DNA of 64,000 nucleotides from positions 31,208-95,207 of the forward strand of contig JAFGBU010000003.1 in NCBI GenBank assembly GCA_016932995.1, written 5' to 3'. Shown here in pieces: positions 39,694 to 47,595 of the stretch (positions are counted from its first letter, which is position 1; each line of letters opens with the position of its first letter). Made by a program: the position numbers and the translations under genes. Source of the stretch: Desulfovibrionaceae bacterium (GTDB taxonomy: Bacteria > Desulfobacterota > Desulfovibrionia > Desulfovibrionales > Desulfovibrionaceae). The notes beneath the pieces are model-generated. The model made no database searches. It was not told the origin of the DNA and saw only the letters and a program-made list of their open reading frames with translations.

Positions 39694-41160
39694 TCAGTGC
39701 CCGGGGCCCTCAGCCCCCGGGTCCGCGACCGGCAGCTCGAAGAACAGGGTGCTGCCCCGGCCGGGCCTTGACTGGGCCCAGATCCGGCCGCCGTAGTGCT
39801 CCACGATGCGCTTGCAGATGGCCAGGCCCAGGCCGGCGTCCGCGGGCTTGTCCTTGAGGCCCTTCTTGCCCCCGACCTGGTGCAGCCTGTCGAAGACGCG
39901 CTCCATCTCCCCCTTGGGGATGCCGATCCCGGTGTCGCTGACCCTGACCCTGACAAGGTCCTTGATGCGCCTGGCCCGGACCTCGACCCTGCCCTGGGGC
40001 GTGAACTTGCCGGCGTTGTCCAACAGCTTGGCCAGGACCTGGTCCAGGCGCTTGGGGTCGGCCATGACCATGGGCAGGTCGTCCGGGATGCGGACCTCGA
40101 ACCCGATGCCCGGGTATCCCGGCGCGACCCGGTCCACGACCCGGTCCACGACCCGGGCCAGGTCCACGGGCCGGTCGCTCCAGCGCATGCGCCTGGAGTC
40201 GATCCTGTTCAGGTCCAGGACGTCGTTGATCAGCCCGATCAGCCTGTCGGCCTCGCAGACGATGACCTCCGCGTTCTTGCGCAGCCGGTTCAGGGCCTCG
40301 GCCCCGGGGCCTGACTGCGCGGCGGCGTGTTCCAATCTGTCCAGGTCCCTGGCCATGAGCTTGCCGAAGCCGAGTATGGAGGTCAGCGGGGTCCTGAGCT
40401 CGTGGGACACCGAGGACAGGAACGAGGACTTCATGTCGTCCAGCTCGCCGAGCCGGGCCCCGGCCCTTTGGAGCTCCTTCATCTGCGAGTCCAGGCGGCG
40501 CTCCATGCGCCTGCGCTCGCGGTCCAGGGCCAGCCTGGCGGCGACCCTTTCCGAGCAGTCCAGGTACAGATCGAGCACGGCCGAGACCGTCTCCAGGTCG
40601 TCCTTTCCTGGGCCTTCGCTCTCCTGGGCCCGCCTGGCCAGGGCCAGGCCGGTCTTCTTGGCCGGATCATAGGCCCAGACCAGGCGCTTGGCGCCCATGA
40701 CCTTGGCCAGGCGGCCGGAAAAGGCGCTCTCGTCTCCGGATGCGGCCAGCAGGGTCCTTTTCGGCGGCGGGGGCGGGCAGGCAAAGGAGCCGGGCAGGGT
40801 CCGGCCCGCGCAGTGCTCGACCTCGAGGACCTTTTTCTTGGGCCGGTATCTGAGGGCCGCGGCGGCCCCGAGGTCCAGGACCTCGGCCAGGGCGGTCACG
40901 AACTGGCCGCTGGCCTCGGCAACGCTCGCGGCCCTGTCCGACCTGCGCCGGACCTCGGCCACAAGGCCGATCAGCTTCTGCCTGCGCCTGGCCTGGTCCA
41001 TGGCCTCGATCTTGTCCGCCTGCTGGCGCAGGACCCAGTGGCCCAGGTCCTCGCACTGGCGGCGGTAGAACTCGACCTCCCTCTCCAGGATGGCGGAGGC
41101 CTCGTCCGTCCGGTCCCCGCGCCCTTGTCCCGGAGGCCGGTTGTCCTGTTTCGGCTTCAT
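39694..41160 (-). CDS. Soluble sensor histidine kinase with GAF-like input
   Basis: 488 residues without membrane helices. An N-terminal coiled coil (20-70) is followed by a GAF-like region (75-205) that contains a proline run after residue 127. The HisKA domain has H253 in 'SSFLSSVSHELRTPLTS', and the HATPase domain has DTGIGIPKGEMERVFDRLHQ and AGLGLAICKRIVEHYGGRIW. No receiver domain is present and no response regulator gene is adjacent, so it is an orphan kinase whose target and signal are unknown. It is convergent with secA (21-bp gap) and divergent from argJ. Confidence 0.88.
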   Translation of the reverse strand: MKPKQDNRPPGQGRGDRTDEASAILEREVEFYRRQCEDLGHWVLRQQADKIEAMDQARRRQKLIGLVAEVRRRSDRAASVAEASGQFVTALAEVLDLGAAAALRYRPKKKVLEVEHCAGRTLPGSFACPPPPPKRTLLAASGDESAFSGRLAKVMGAKRLVWAYDPAKKTGLALARRAQESEGPGKDDLETVSAVLDLYLDCSERVAARLALDRERRRMERRLDSQMKELQRAGARLGELDDMKSSFLSSVSHELRTPLTSILGFGKLMARDLDRLEHAAAQSGPGAEALNRLRKNAEVIVCEADRLIGLINDVLDLNRIDSRRMRWSDRPVDLARVVDRVVDRVAPGYPGIGFEVRIPDDLPMVMADPKRLDQVLAKLLDNAGKFTPQGRVEVRARRIKDLVRVRVSDTGIGIPKGEMERVFDRLHQVGGKKGLKDKPADAGLGLAICKRIVEHYGGRIWAQSRPGRGSTLFFELPVADPGAEGPGH

Positions 41161-41305
41161 TGTCCGTCCCTAACAAAAAAACAATATAGCCTTGTATACC
41201 ATCTGATCTTAAAATCAATGCCCGGCTCGGGCCTTGCAAAAAAACGTTTTTAATGTTTGGACGGCCATGGGCCGGAGGTTTGCCGCGACCGGCCGGAGGA
41301 CGGAG

Positions 41306-42505
41306 ATGAAGGATTTCGAACAATCTGCGGGGCCCAGGGGTTTCGCCTTTGCCTCGGTCGGGGCCGGGTTCAGGTACAAGGACCGGGACGACCTGGGCCT
41401 GATCCTGAGCCACACCCCGGCCGCCGCGGCCGGGGTGTTCACCACCAACCTGTACCAGGCCGCGCCGGTCGTGGTCTGCAGGCAGGCCCTTGAGCGCTCC
41501 AAGACGGCCCGGGCCGTCTTGGTCAACTCCGGGCTGGCCAACGCCTGCACCGGGGACCAGGGCCTGGATCAATGCCGGGCCTCCCTGGACCTGGTCGGCC
41601 GGGCCGTGGGCCTTTCCCCCGGGGACATCCTGCCCGCCTCCACCGGGGTCATCGGCCCCCGGTTCAAGGACGGCGCGTGGCTCTCGGCCGCGCCCAGGCT
41701 GGCCGAGAGCCTGGGCCGGTCCTCGGCCGAGGACGTGGCCAGGGCCATGATGACCACGGACAAGACGGCCAAGCTCGTCTCCCGGGCCGCGGCCCTGTCC
41801 GGGGGCGAGGTCCGGGTCCTGGGCCTGGCCAAGGGCGCGGGCATGATCAGCCCGAACATGGCCACCATGCTCGCCTTTGTGATCTGCGACGCCGGGGTGG
41901 ACCCGGACTGGTGGCGCTTAGCGATCTGCGCCTGCGCCGGGGAGTCCTTCAACCGGATAACCGTTGACGGCGACATGTCCACCAACGACACGTTCATCGC
42001 CCTGGCCAACGGGGCCTCGGGGGTTTGCGCCCAGGGCGACGCGGACCGGGACGCCCTGCGCCGGGCCCTGGCCGAGGTCTGCCGCGGCCTGGCGTACATG
42101 ATCGTCAGGGACGCAGAGGGCGGGACCAAGGTGGCCCGCATAGTGGTCAGCGGGGCCAAGTCCCGGGCCCAGGCCGAGCTCGCGGCCAGGGCCGTGGGCA
42201 ACTCCCCCCTGGTCAAGACCGCGCTCTTCGGCTGCGATCCCAACTGGGGCCGGGTGGTCTGCGCGGTGGGCCGCAGCGGAGCGGACTTCGACCCCGCCAG
42301 GCTCACGCTCAGGTTCGGGGAGGCGGTCGTGTTCAGGGACGGCGGGCCCGTGCCCGGGGACCTGGACCTGGTGCTCAAGCCGATCATGAGCCGGCCGGAC
42401 GTGGATATCCACATCGACCTGGCCGCCGGGACCGGGGAGTACGAGCTCCTGGCCTCGGACCTGAGCCGGGATTACGTGTCCATAAACGCGGACTATCGGT
42501 CATAG
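41306..42505 (+). CDS. argJ: Bifunctional ornithine acetyltransferase/N-acetylglutamate synthase ArgJ
   Basis: 399 residues from ATG 41306 (SD GGAGGACGGAG). The autocleavage site is present: KGAGMISPNMATMLAF has the nucleophile T187, so the precursor should split between A186 and T187 into two chains. 'LVNSGLANACTG', 'STGVIG' and 'GCDPNWGRVVCAVGRSG' are other family marks. It moves the acetyl group from N-acetylornithine to glutamate in arginine synthesis; whether it also uses acetyl-CoA cannot be told. The HD gene follows at 2 bp. Confidence 0.95.
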   Translation: MKDFEQSAGPRGFAFASVGAGFRYKDRDDLGLILSHTPAAAAGVFTTNLYQAAPVVVCRQALERSKTARAVLVNSGLANACTGDQGLDQCRASLDLVGRAVGLSPGDILPASTGVIGPRFKDGAWLSAAPRLAESLGRSSAEDVARAMMTTDKTAKLVSRAAALSGGEVRVLGLAKGAGMISPNMATMLAFVICDAGVDPDWWRLAICACAGESFNRITVDGDMSTNDTFIALANGASGVCAQGDADRDALRRALAEVCRGLAYMIVRDAEGGTKVARIVVSGAKSRAQAELAARAVGNSPLVKTALFGCDPNWGRVVCAVGRSGADFDPARLTLRFGEAVVFRDGGPVPGDLDLVLKPIMSRPDVDIHIDLAAGTGEYELLASDLSRDYVSINADYRS

Positions 42506-42507
42506 CC

Positions 42508-43122
42508 ATGGAAAATCTCAAGAAACGGGACCGCATGACCCGACTGGCGGACTTCTTGTTCGAGGTCGGCATGCTCAGGAAGACGCCGCGCACCGGATTC
42601 CAGTTTCTGGGCACCGGCTCGGAGAACGTGGCCGAGCACTCCTTCAGGGCCGCGGTCGTCGGCTTCGTGCTCGCGGACATGGCCGGCGCGGACCAGTCCC
42701 GGACCGTGCTCCTGTGCCTGTTCCACGACCTGCACGAGACCAGGACCGGGGACTTCAACTACGTCAACCGGATGTACAACCAGAGCAAGCGGACCCTGGC
42801 CCTGGGCCACGCCCTGGGCGGCACCGGCCTGGAGGACGGGGTCCTGGACATGTGGCGCGAGCTGGAGTCGGCCGAGAGCCTGGAGGCCAGGCTGGCCCAG
42901 GACGCGGACCAGATCGACCTGATCCTGAGCCTCAAGGAGCAGTCGGACTTGGGCAACAGGTACGCGGACAAGTGGCTGGAGTGCTCGCTCAAGCGGCTGC
43001 GCACCGAGCAGGGCCGTGACCTGGCCGAGACCATCATGCGCACCGACCACACGGACTGGTGGTTCCAGGGTCCGGACAGGTCCTGGTGGGAGAACAAGAA
43101 CGGCGGCCGCAAGCCCGGCTGA
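42508..43122 (+). CDS. HD-domain phosphohydrolase, YfbR-like 5'-nucleotidase family
   Basis: 204 residues from ATG 42508; the long upstream frame is a shadow of argJ. The HD metal site is formed by H44 (NVAEHSF), H73 and D74 (LFHDLHE) and a later aspartate in QDADQIDLI. YfbR-like proteins dephosphorylate deoxynucleoside monophosphates; related YGK1-type proteins hydrolyse other phosphates. It is 2 bp after argJ and likely shares its transcript, but there is no functional link to arginine that I can name. Confidence 0.85.
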   Translation: MENLKKRDRMTRLADFLFEVGMLRKTPRTGFQFLGTGSENVAEHSFRAAVVGFVLADMAGADQSRTVLLCLFHDLHETRTGDFNYVNRMYNQSKRTLALGHALGGTGLEDGVLDMWRELESAESLEARLAQDADQIDLILSLKEQSDLGNRYADKWLECSLKRLRTEQGRDLAETIMRTDHTDWWFQGPDRSWWENKNGGRKPG

Positions 43123-43156
43123 TCCGGATCGGGCCGCCGGCCGTTCTCGGCCCGGC

Positions 43157-43185
43157 TTGATATGTTGCCCCTAATCTAGTATGGA
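43157..43185 (+). promoter_or_regulatory. Sigma-70-like promoter of the mla operon
   Basis: TTGATA (43157-43162), 17-bp spacer, TATGGA (43180-43185). Transcription would start near 43192. This supports the mlaE start at 43261 over the upstream in-frame ATG at 43189, which would be before the expected transcript start. Confidence 0.55.
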
Positions 43186-43260
43186 ACCATGTTCTTGGCT
43201 GCGGGATCGCGACCCGCGGCCGTTTTTCGAGCGGCATTCAATTTTCAAGGTTGGAGCGAG

Positions 43261-44067
43261 ATGTCCCGGCAAGGTGAAGCAACGCTGTCCCCGCTGGCCG
43301 CCCTGGGCAGGGTGAGCCTGGGCGTGGTCAACGAGATGGGCGCCATGCTCATCTTCCTGTTCCACGCCTTCAGGCTGATCTTCTCCTCCCTGGGCCAGTT
43401 CGCCAAGACCGTCCGCCAGATATACTTCATCGGGGTCAAGTCCGTGATCGTCATCGCGCTCATCGGGCTGTTCACCGGCATGGTCATGGGCATGCAGCTC
43501 TATTTCGCCCTGTCCATGTTCGGCGCGGACGGCTTCTTGGGCTCGGGCGTGGCCCTGTCCATGGTCCGCGAGCTCGCGCCCGTGCTCACGGCCATCATGG
43601 TCACCGGCCGCGCCGGCTCGGCCATGACCGCGGAGATAGGCGTCATGCGCATCTCCGAGCAGATCGACGCCCTGGAGACCATGGACATCAACCCCATGGG
43701 CTACCTGGTGAGCCCCAAGCTGGCCGCCTCGATCGTCAGCATGCCCCTGCTCACGGCCTTCTTCAACCTGATCGCCATCTTCGGGGGCTGGCTGACCGGC
43801 GTGCTCCTGCTCGGGGCCAACGCCGGGGTCTACTGGAACCGGGTCCAGAGCTCCCTGGACTGGGACGACGTGTCCGGTGGGTTCGTCAAGTCCCTGGTCT
43901 TCGCGGTCCTGGTGTGCACGGTCTGCTGCTTCGAGGGCTACTTCACCCACACCCGCAAGGGCGGGGTGGGGCCCGAGGGCGTCAGCCAGTCCACGACCCG
44001 GGCCGTGGTCACCTCCTGCGTGCTGATCCTGATCTCGGACTACGTGTTGACCTCGCTGTTGTGGTGA
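43261..44067 (+). CDS. mlaE: MlaE, phospholipid ABC transporter permease
   Basis: 268 residues from ATG 43261 with SD GGAG. Membrane permease of the MlaE/YrbE family with 'GLFTGMVMGMQLYFALSMFG', 'RELAPVLTAIMVTGRAGSAM' and 'EIGVMRISEQIDALETM', the coupling-helix region. It forms the inner-membrane core of the Mla system that moves phospholipids between inner and outer membranes. It is followed by mlaF after 15 bp. No mlaB (STAS) gene is in the operon. Confidence 0.94.
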   Translation: MSRQGEATLSPLAALGRVSLGVVNEMGAMLIFLFHAFRLIFSSLGQFAKTVRQIYFIGVKSVIVIALIGLFTGMVMGMQLYFALSMFGADGFLGSGVALSMVRELAPVLTAIMVTGRAGSAMTAEIGVMRISEQIDALETMDINPMGYLVSPKLAASIVSMPLLTAFFNLIAIFGGWLTGVLLLGANAGVYWNRVQSSLDWDDVSGGFVKSLVFAVLVCTVCCFEGYFTHTRKGGVGPEGVSQSTTRAVVTSCVLILISDYVLTSLLW

Positions 44068-44082
44068 GGACCTGGAGCTGGG

Positions 44083-44925
44083 ATGCCCGAAAACTCGCCG
44101 GACATAGTCCTCAGGGACCTGACCATCGGCTACGGCGGCCTGGCCGTGGTCAGCGGGCTCAACGTCCGCCTGCCCGGCGGGAAAATATCCGTGGTCCTGG
44201 GCGGGTCCGGGTGCGGCAAGTCCACGCTCCTCAAGCACATCCTCAGGCTGCACCGGCCGATAAGCGGCGACATCCTGCTCGGCGGCCACGACATGTTCTC
44301 CCTCCAGGGCAAGGCCCTGCACTGCCTGAAGCAGCGCATCGGGGTGCTCTTCCAGGACGGGGCCCTGCTGGGCTCCCTGACCCTGGGCGAGAACGTGGCC
44401 CTGCCCCTGCGCGAGCACACCCGGCTCAGGGACAGGGCGGTCAGGGAGATCGTCAGGGCCAAGCTCGGCCTGGTCGGCCTGGCCGAGTTCGCCTCCTACT
44501 ACCCCAACGAGCTGTCCGGCGGGATGCGCAAGCGGGCCGGCCTGGCCAGGGCCATGGTCATGGACCCGGACATCCTGTTCTGCGACGAGCCGACCTCGGG
44601 CCTGGACCCGATAAACGCGGCCGAGCTGGACCAGCTCCTGCTGGAGCTCTCGCGGCGCTTCAGCATGACCATGGTCGTGGTCAGCCACGACCTGGCCAGC
44701 ATGCGGGTCATAGCCGACTACGTGGTCGTGCTCGGGGACGGCAGGTCCCTGTTCCAGGGCTCGGTTGAGGAGCTGGAAAAGACCGAGGACGCCTATCTGC
44801 GGAGATTCTTGGACCGCATGGCCCAGGAGCGCGACGAACCGAGGCTGACCATGCCCAGACTGGACCCGTCCATGATGAAAATCGACTGCTCGCAGCACCT
44901 TGCCGGGACAAAGGCTGTTGACTGA
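44083..44925 (+). CDS. mlaF: MlaF, phospholipid ABC transporter ATPase
   Basis: 280 residues. Walker A GGSGCGKST at 40-48, Q-loop in 'GVLFQDGALLGSLTLGENVA', signature LSGGMRKRAGLARAM, Walker B ILFCDEPTSGLDP and switch histidine in VVVSHDLASM. It powers MlaE. The C-terminus is about 20 residues longer than a compact MlaF. Ends 16 bp before mlaD. Confidence 0.95.
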   Translation: MPENSPDIVLRDLTIGYGGLAVVSGLNVRLPGGKISVVLGGSGCGKSTLLKHILRLHRPISGDILLGGHDMFSLQGKALHCLKQRIGVLFQDGALLGSLTLGENVALPLREHTRLRDRAVREIVRAKLGLVGLAEFASYYPNELSGGMRKRAGLARAMVMDPDILFCDEPTSGLDPINAAELDQLLLELSRRFSMTMVVVSHDLASMRVIADYVVVLGDGRSLFQGSVEELEKTEDAYLRRFLDRMAQERDEPRLTMPRLDPSMMKIDCSQHLAGTKAVD

Positions 44926-44941
44926 GCGCAAGGGGTTGACT

Positions 44942-45388
44942 ATGAAGAAATATTCCAAGGAAACCTGGGTGGGGATATTCGTCCTCGTCGGGCTTGCCTG
45001 CGTGGCCTACATGACCGTGAAGCTCGGCAACGTCCAGCTGTTCACGGACAACTACTACACGCTCAAGGCCAAGTTCACGGACGTCAGCGGGCTCAAGGTC
45101 AACGCCCCGGTGCAGATGTTCGGGGTCCAGATGGGCTTTGTCGAGGACATCGAGATCAACCAGGAGCAGGACGTGGCCGAGGTGACCCTGAAGATAGACA
45201 AGGGCGTGGTCCTGACCGACGACGCCATCGTCTCGGTCAAGACCAGCGGGCTGATCGGGGACAAGTTCGTGAAGATCACCCCGGGCGGGGTCGGGGACCA
45301 GCTCAAGCCCGGATCGACCATCTTCGACACCGAGCCGGCCATTGACCTGGAAGACCTGATCAGCAAGTATGTCTTTGGAAAGGTTTGA
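44942..45388 (+). CDS. mlaD: MlaD, MCE-domain phospholipid transport protein
   Basis: 148 residues. An N-terminal membrane anchor (9-28, WVGIFVLVGLACVAYM) and a single MCE domain (about 37-118), with 'DVSGLKVNAPVQMFGVQMGF' and 'VSVKTSGLIGDKFVKITPGG'. MlaD hexamers form a lipid channel on MlaE. The length is close to that of minimal MlaD proteins, without the long helical tail of other MCE proteins. mlaC follows after 31 bp. Confidence 0.94.
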   Translation: MKKYSKETWVGIFVLVGLACVAYMTVKLGNVQLFTDNYYTLKAKFTDVSGLKVNAPVQMFGVQMGFVEDIEINQEQDVAEVTLKIDKGVVLTDDAIVSVKTSGLIGDKFVKITPGGVGDQLKPGSTIFDTEPAIDLEDLISKYVFGKV

Positions 45389-45419
45389 TCAACAATATAA
45401 CCGTGATCGGAACACCCCC

Positions 45420-46079
45420 ATGACAAGACTGGCGACGTTTTTCTTTTTACTGCTTTTCTCGGTCCTTTGCGCCCTCCCGGCCCCGGCCCAGGGCCCCCAG
45501 GGCCCCCAGGCCACGCTCAAGCAGGGCGTGGACAAGCTCATTGCAATTCTTGACGATCCCGTGTACAAAGACAAAAGCCGGGACACGGAGAAGGTCGAGA
45601 AACTGAGGCAGACCATCTCCGAGTACTTCGATTTCCAAGAGCTGTCCATGCGGGCGGTGGGCAAGCCCTGGCTCAAGTTCACCGACAAGCAGAAGGACGA
45701 TCTGGTGGACGCGTTTTCCGATCTCCTGGAGAAGACCTATCTGGGACGCATCGGCAAGTACGACAAGGAAAAGGTCGAGTATCTGCAAGAGCTTATCGAG
45801 GGTGACAAGGCGTTCATCAAGACCATGATCGTGGCCAAGGACAAGCAGATCTCGGTTGACTACCGGATGGTCAAGAAGGACCGCTGGATGGTCTATGACG
45901 TGATCGGCGAGGGCGTGAGCCTGGTCAAGAACTACCGGACCCAGTTCGCCGGCATCCTGCACTCCGGAACGCCGGACGTGCTGATCCAGAGGATACGGGA
46001 CAAGGTCAAGGACATCGACGAGGGCCGGGCCGACCCGACCAAGGACGACATTTTCGAGGCCAAGAAGGAGTCCTCGTAA
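45420..46079 (+). CDS. mlaC: MlaC, periplasmic phospholipid-binding protein
   Basis: 219 residues from ATG 45420. Signal peptide to about residue 24 (LALPAPAQG-like end), then the Tol-tolerance/MlaC fold with 'GVDKLIAILDDPVYKDKSRD', 'YFDFQELSMRAVGKPWLKFT' and 'VDYRMVKKDRWMVYDVIGEG'. MlaC ferries single phospholipids between MlaFED and the outer-membrane MlaA. An upstream in-frame ATG at 45369 lies in mlaD and has no signal sequence. Confidence 0.94.
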   Translation: MTRLATFFFLLLFSVLCALPAPAQGPQGPQATLKQGVDKLIAILDDPVYKDKSRDTEKVEKLRQTISEYFDFQELSMRAVGKPWLKFTDKQKDDLVDAFSDLLEKTYLGRIGKYDKEKVEYLQELIEGDKAFIKTMIVAKDKQISVDYRMVKKDRWMVYDVIGEGVSLVKNYRTQFAGILHSGTPDVLIQRIRDKVKDIDEGRADPTKDDIFEAKKESS

Positions 46080-46098
46080 CCCCTTGCCGGAGCGGAGC

Positions 46099-46923
46099 AT
46101 GAAGACCACTGAGGGCTATCTGGCGGCGGCCGTCGCCCTGTTTTTGCTGCTGAGTCTGTTTTTCCCGGGCCTTGCCCGGGCCGCCGACCCTTCCCCGGAC
46201 CAGGGCCTGGAGAACTGTCCTACCCTGGCCCAGCTCGGTTTCGAGGAAAAGGAGATCTGGGACGACAGCGGCAAGAGGCTGGGCAAGGGCGAGGCGGACG
46301 ACGTCCTGGCCCGCACCCCGGACCCGCTCGAGGGCTGGAACCGCTTCTGGTTCCAGTTCAACGACAAGCTCTATTTCTACCTGTTCAAGCCCGTGGCCAA
46401 GGGCTACTCGTACGTCCTCCCGGAGAAGCCCAGGACCTGGGTCCAGAACTTCTTCCACAACCTGCTCTTTCCGGTCCGCTTGGTGAACTGCATCCTTCAG
46501 GGCAAGCTGCGCTCGGCCGGGGCCGAGACCTCCAAGTTCATCGCCAACACGACCTTCGGGGCCTGCGGCCTGAGCGACTTCGCCAACCACCTCGAACCCA
46601 CCGCGCCCACGCCCACGGGCGAGGAGGACCTCGGCCAGACCCTGGGCGTCTGGGGCTTCGGCAACGGGGTCTACCTGGTCTGGCCGATCATCGGTCCGAG
46701 CTCGATCCGGGATTCCGTGGGCTTTGTCGGCGACCGCTTCCTGGACCCGGTGACCTACGTCACGCCCTGGTACAACTCGGTGGCCATCACGGCCTACAGC
46801 AAGATCAACAAGCTCTCCCTCGAGCTCGGCCAGTACGAGGACCTCAAGGAGGGGGCCATTGATCCCTACGCCGCGTTCAGGGACGCCTACCTGAGGAACC
46901 GGGAGAAGAAGATCAGGGAATAG
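46099..46923 (+). CDS. mlaA: MlaA (VacJ family), outer-membrane phospholipid transport protein
   Basis: 274 residues from ATG 46099 with SD GGAGCGGAG. Family motifs include 'DPLEGWNRFWFQFNDKLYFY', NLLFPVRLVNCILQGK and 'TFGACGLSDFANHL'. The signal peptide ends LARAAD with no lipobox cysteine, whereas E. coli MlaA is a lipoprotein; this version is probably cut by signal peptidase I. It should extract phospholipids from the outer leaflet and hand them to MlaC. The phosphoesterase gene follows after 18 bp. Confidence 0.93.
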   Translation: MKTTEGYLAAAVALFLLLSLFFPGLARAADPSPDQGLENCPTLAQLGFEEKEIWDDSGKRLGKGEADDVLARTPDPLEGWNRFWFQFNDKLYFYLFKPVAKGYSYVLPEKPRTWVQNFFHNLLFPVRLVNCILQGKLRSAGAETSKFIANTTFGACGLSDFANHLEPTAPTPTGEEDLGQTLGVWGFGNGVYLVWPIIGPSSIRDSVGFVGDRFLDPVTYVTPWYNSVAITAYSKINKLSLELGQYEDLKEGAIDPYAAFRDAYLRNREKKIRE

Positions 46924-46941
46924 CCCGGGCCGCGGCGGATC

Positions 46942-47418
46942 ATGCTCATCGCCGTTGTCTCGGACACCCACCTTTCCGAGCTCGCGCCGTGGTTCGTCGC
47001 GGTCTGCGAAAGATATCTGTTCAGCGCGGATCATGTCCTGCACTGCGGGGACATCGTCGCGCCCGAGGTCCTGCGCTACCTTTCAGGGCATCCGAACTTC
47101 CACGCGGTCAGGGGCAATTGCGACTGGCGGCTCGACGGGCTCGACCCGGTCCTGCGCCTTGAGGTCTCGGGTCTCAGGATCGGGCTGACCCACGGCTGGG
47201 GCGAGCGCGCCGGAGTGGCCGGCCGGGTGGCCGAGGCCCTGGCCCCGGACTGCGACCTGGTCTGCTACGGCCACACCCACGCCAGGGACTGGTCCGAGAG
47301 GCGCGGGGCCAGGCTCCTGAACCCCGGAAGCCTGGACCGGGCCCAGGGCTCCCTGGCCCTGGTCAGGATCGGCCCGGACCGGGAGATGTCCTGCGAGTTC
47401 GTGGTCCCCGGGCCGTAG
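46942..47418 (+). CDS. YfcE/MJ0936-type metallophosphoesterase
   Basis: 158 residues. Metal-binding motifs are all present: VVSDTHLSE, LHCGDIV, RGNCDW, THGWGER and YGHTHARDW. Members hydrolyse phosphodiesters in vitro, with unclear natural substrates. Its place after mlaA suggests co-transcription with the Mla operon. It is followed by a 177-bp gap with strong inverted repeats, then the convergent ppiD-like gene. Confidence 0.9.
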   Translation: MLIAVVSDTHLSELAPWFVAVCERYLFSADHVLHCGDIVAPEVLRYLSGHPNFHAVRGNCDWRLDGLDPVLRLEVSGLRIGLTHGWGERAGVAGRVAEALAPDCDLVCYGHTHARDWSERRGARLLNPGSLDRAQGSLALVRIGPDREMSCEFVVPGP

Positions 47419-47552
47419 GCGCCCGCCTTGCGGGGCCACGGCCCGGCGCCGCATTTTTCATGAAAGATATATAGATCACAACGCCATCCCGCCAAGCGCC
47501 CGCCAAGGGCGGGTCGCCGCCCTGGGTGGCGCAAGCGGGCCGGAAAGGGCGT

Positions 47553-47585
47553 TCAACTAGGCGCTTGGGTCAAGCGCCTAGTTGA
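47553..47585. repeat. Perfect 15-bp inverted repeat between convergent genes
   Basis: Arm TCAACTAGGCGCTTG (47553-47567), 3-nt loop GGT, then its exact complement (47571-47585). There is no T-run on either side, so it is not a standard intrinsic terminator. The outer end CTCAACTAG reappears on the minus strand at the stop codon of the ppiD-like gene, 11 bp away, making a short direct repeat. Confidence 0.8.
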
Positions 47586-47595
47586 GGACTTGACG

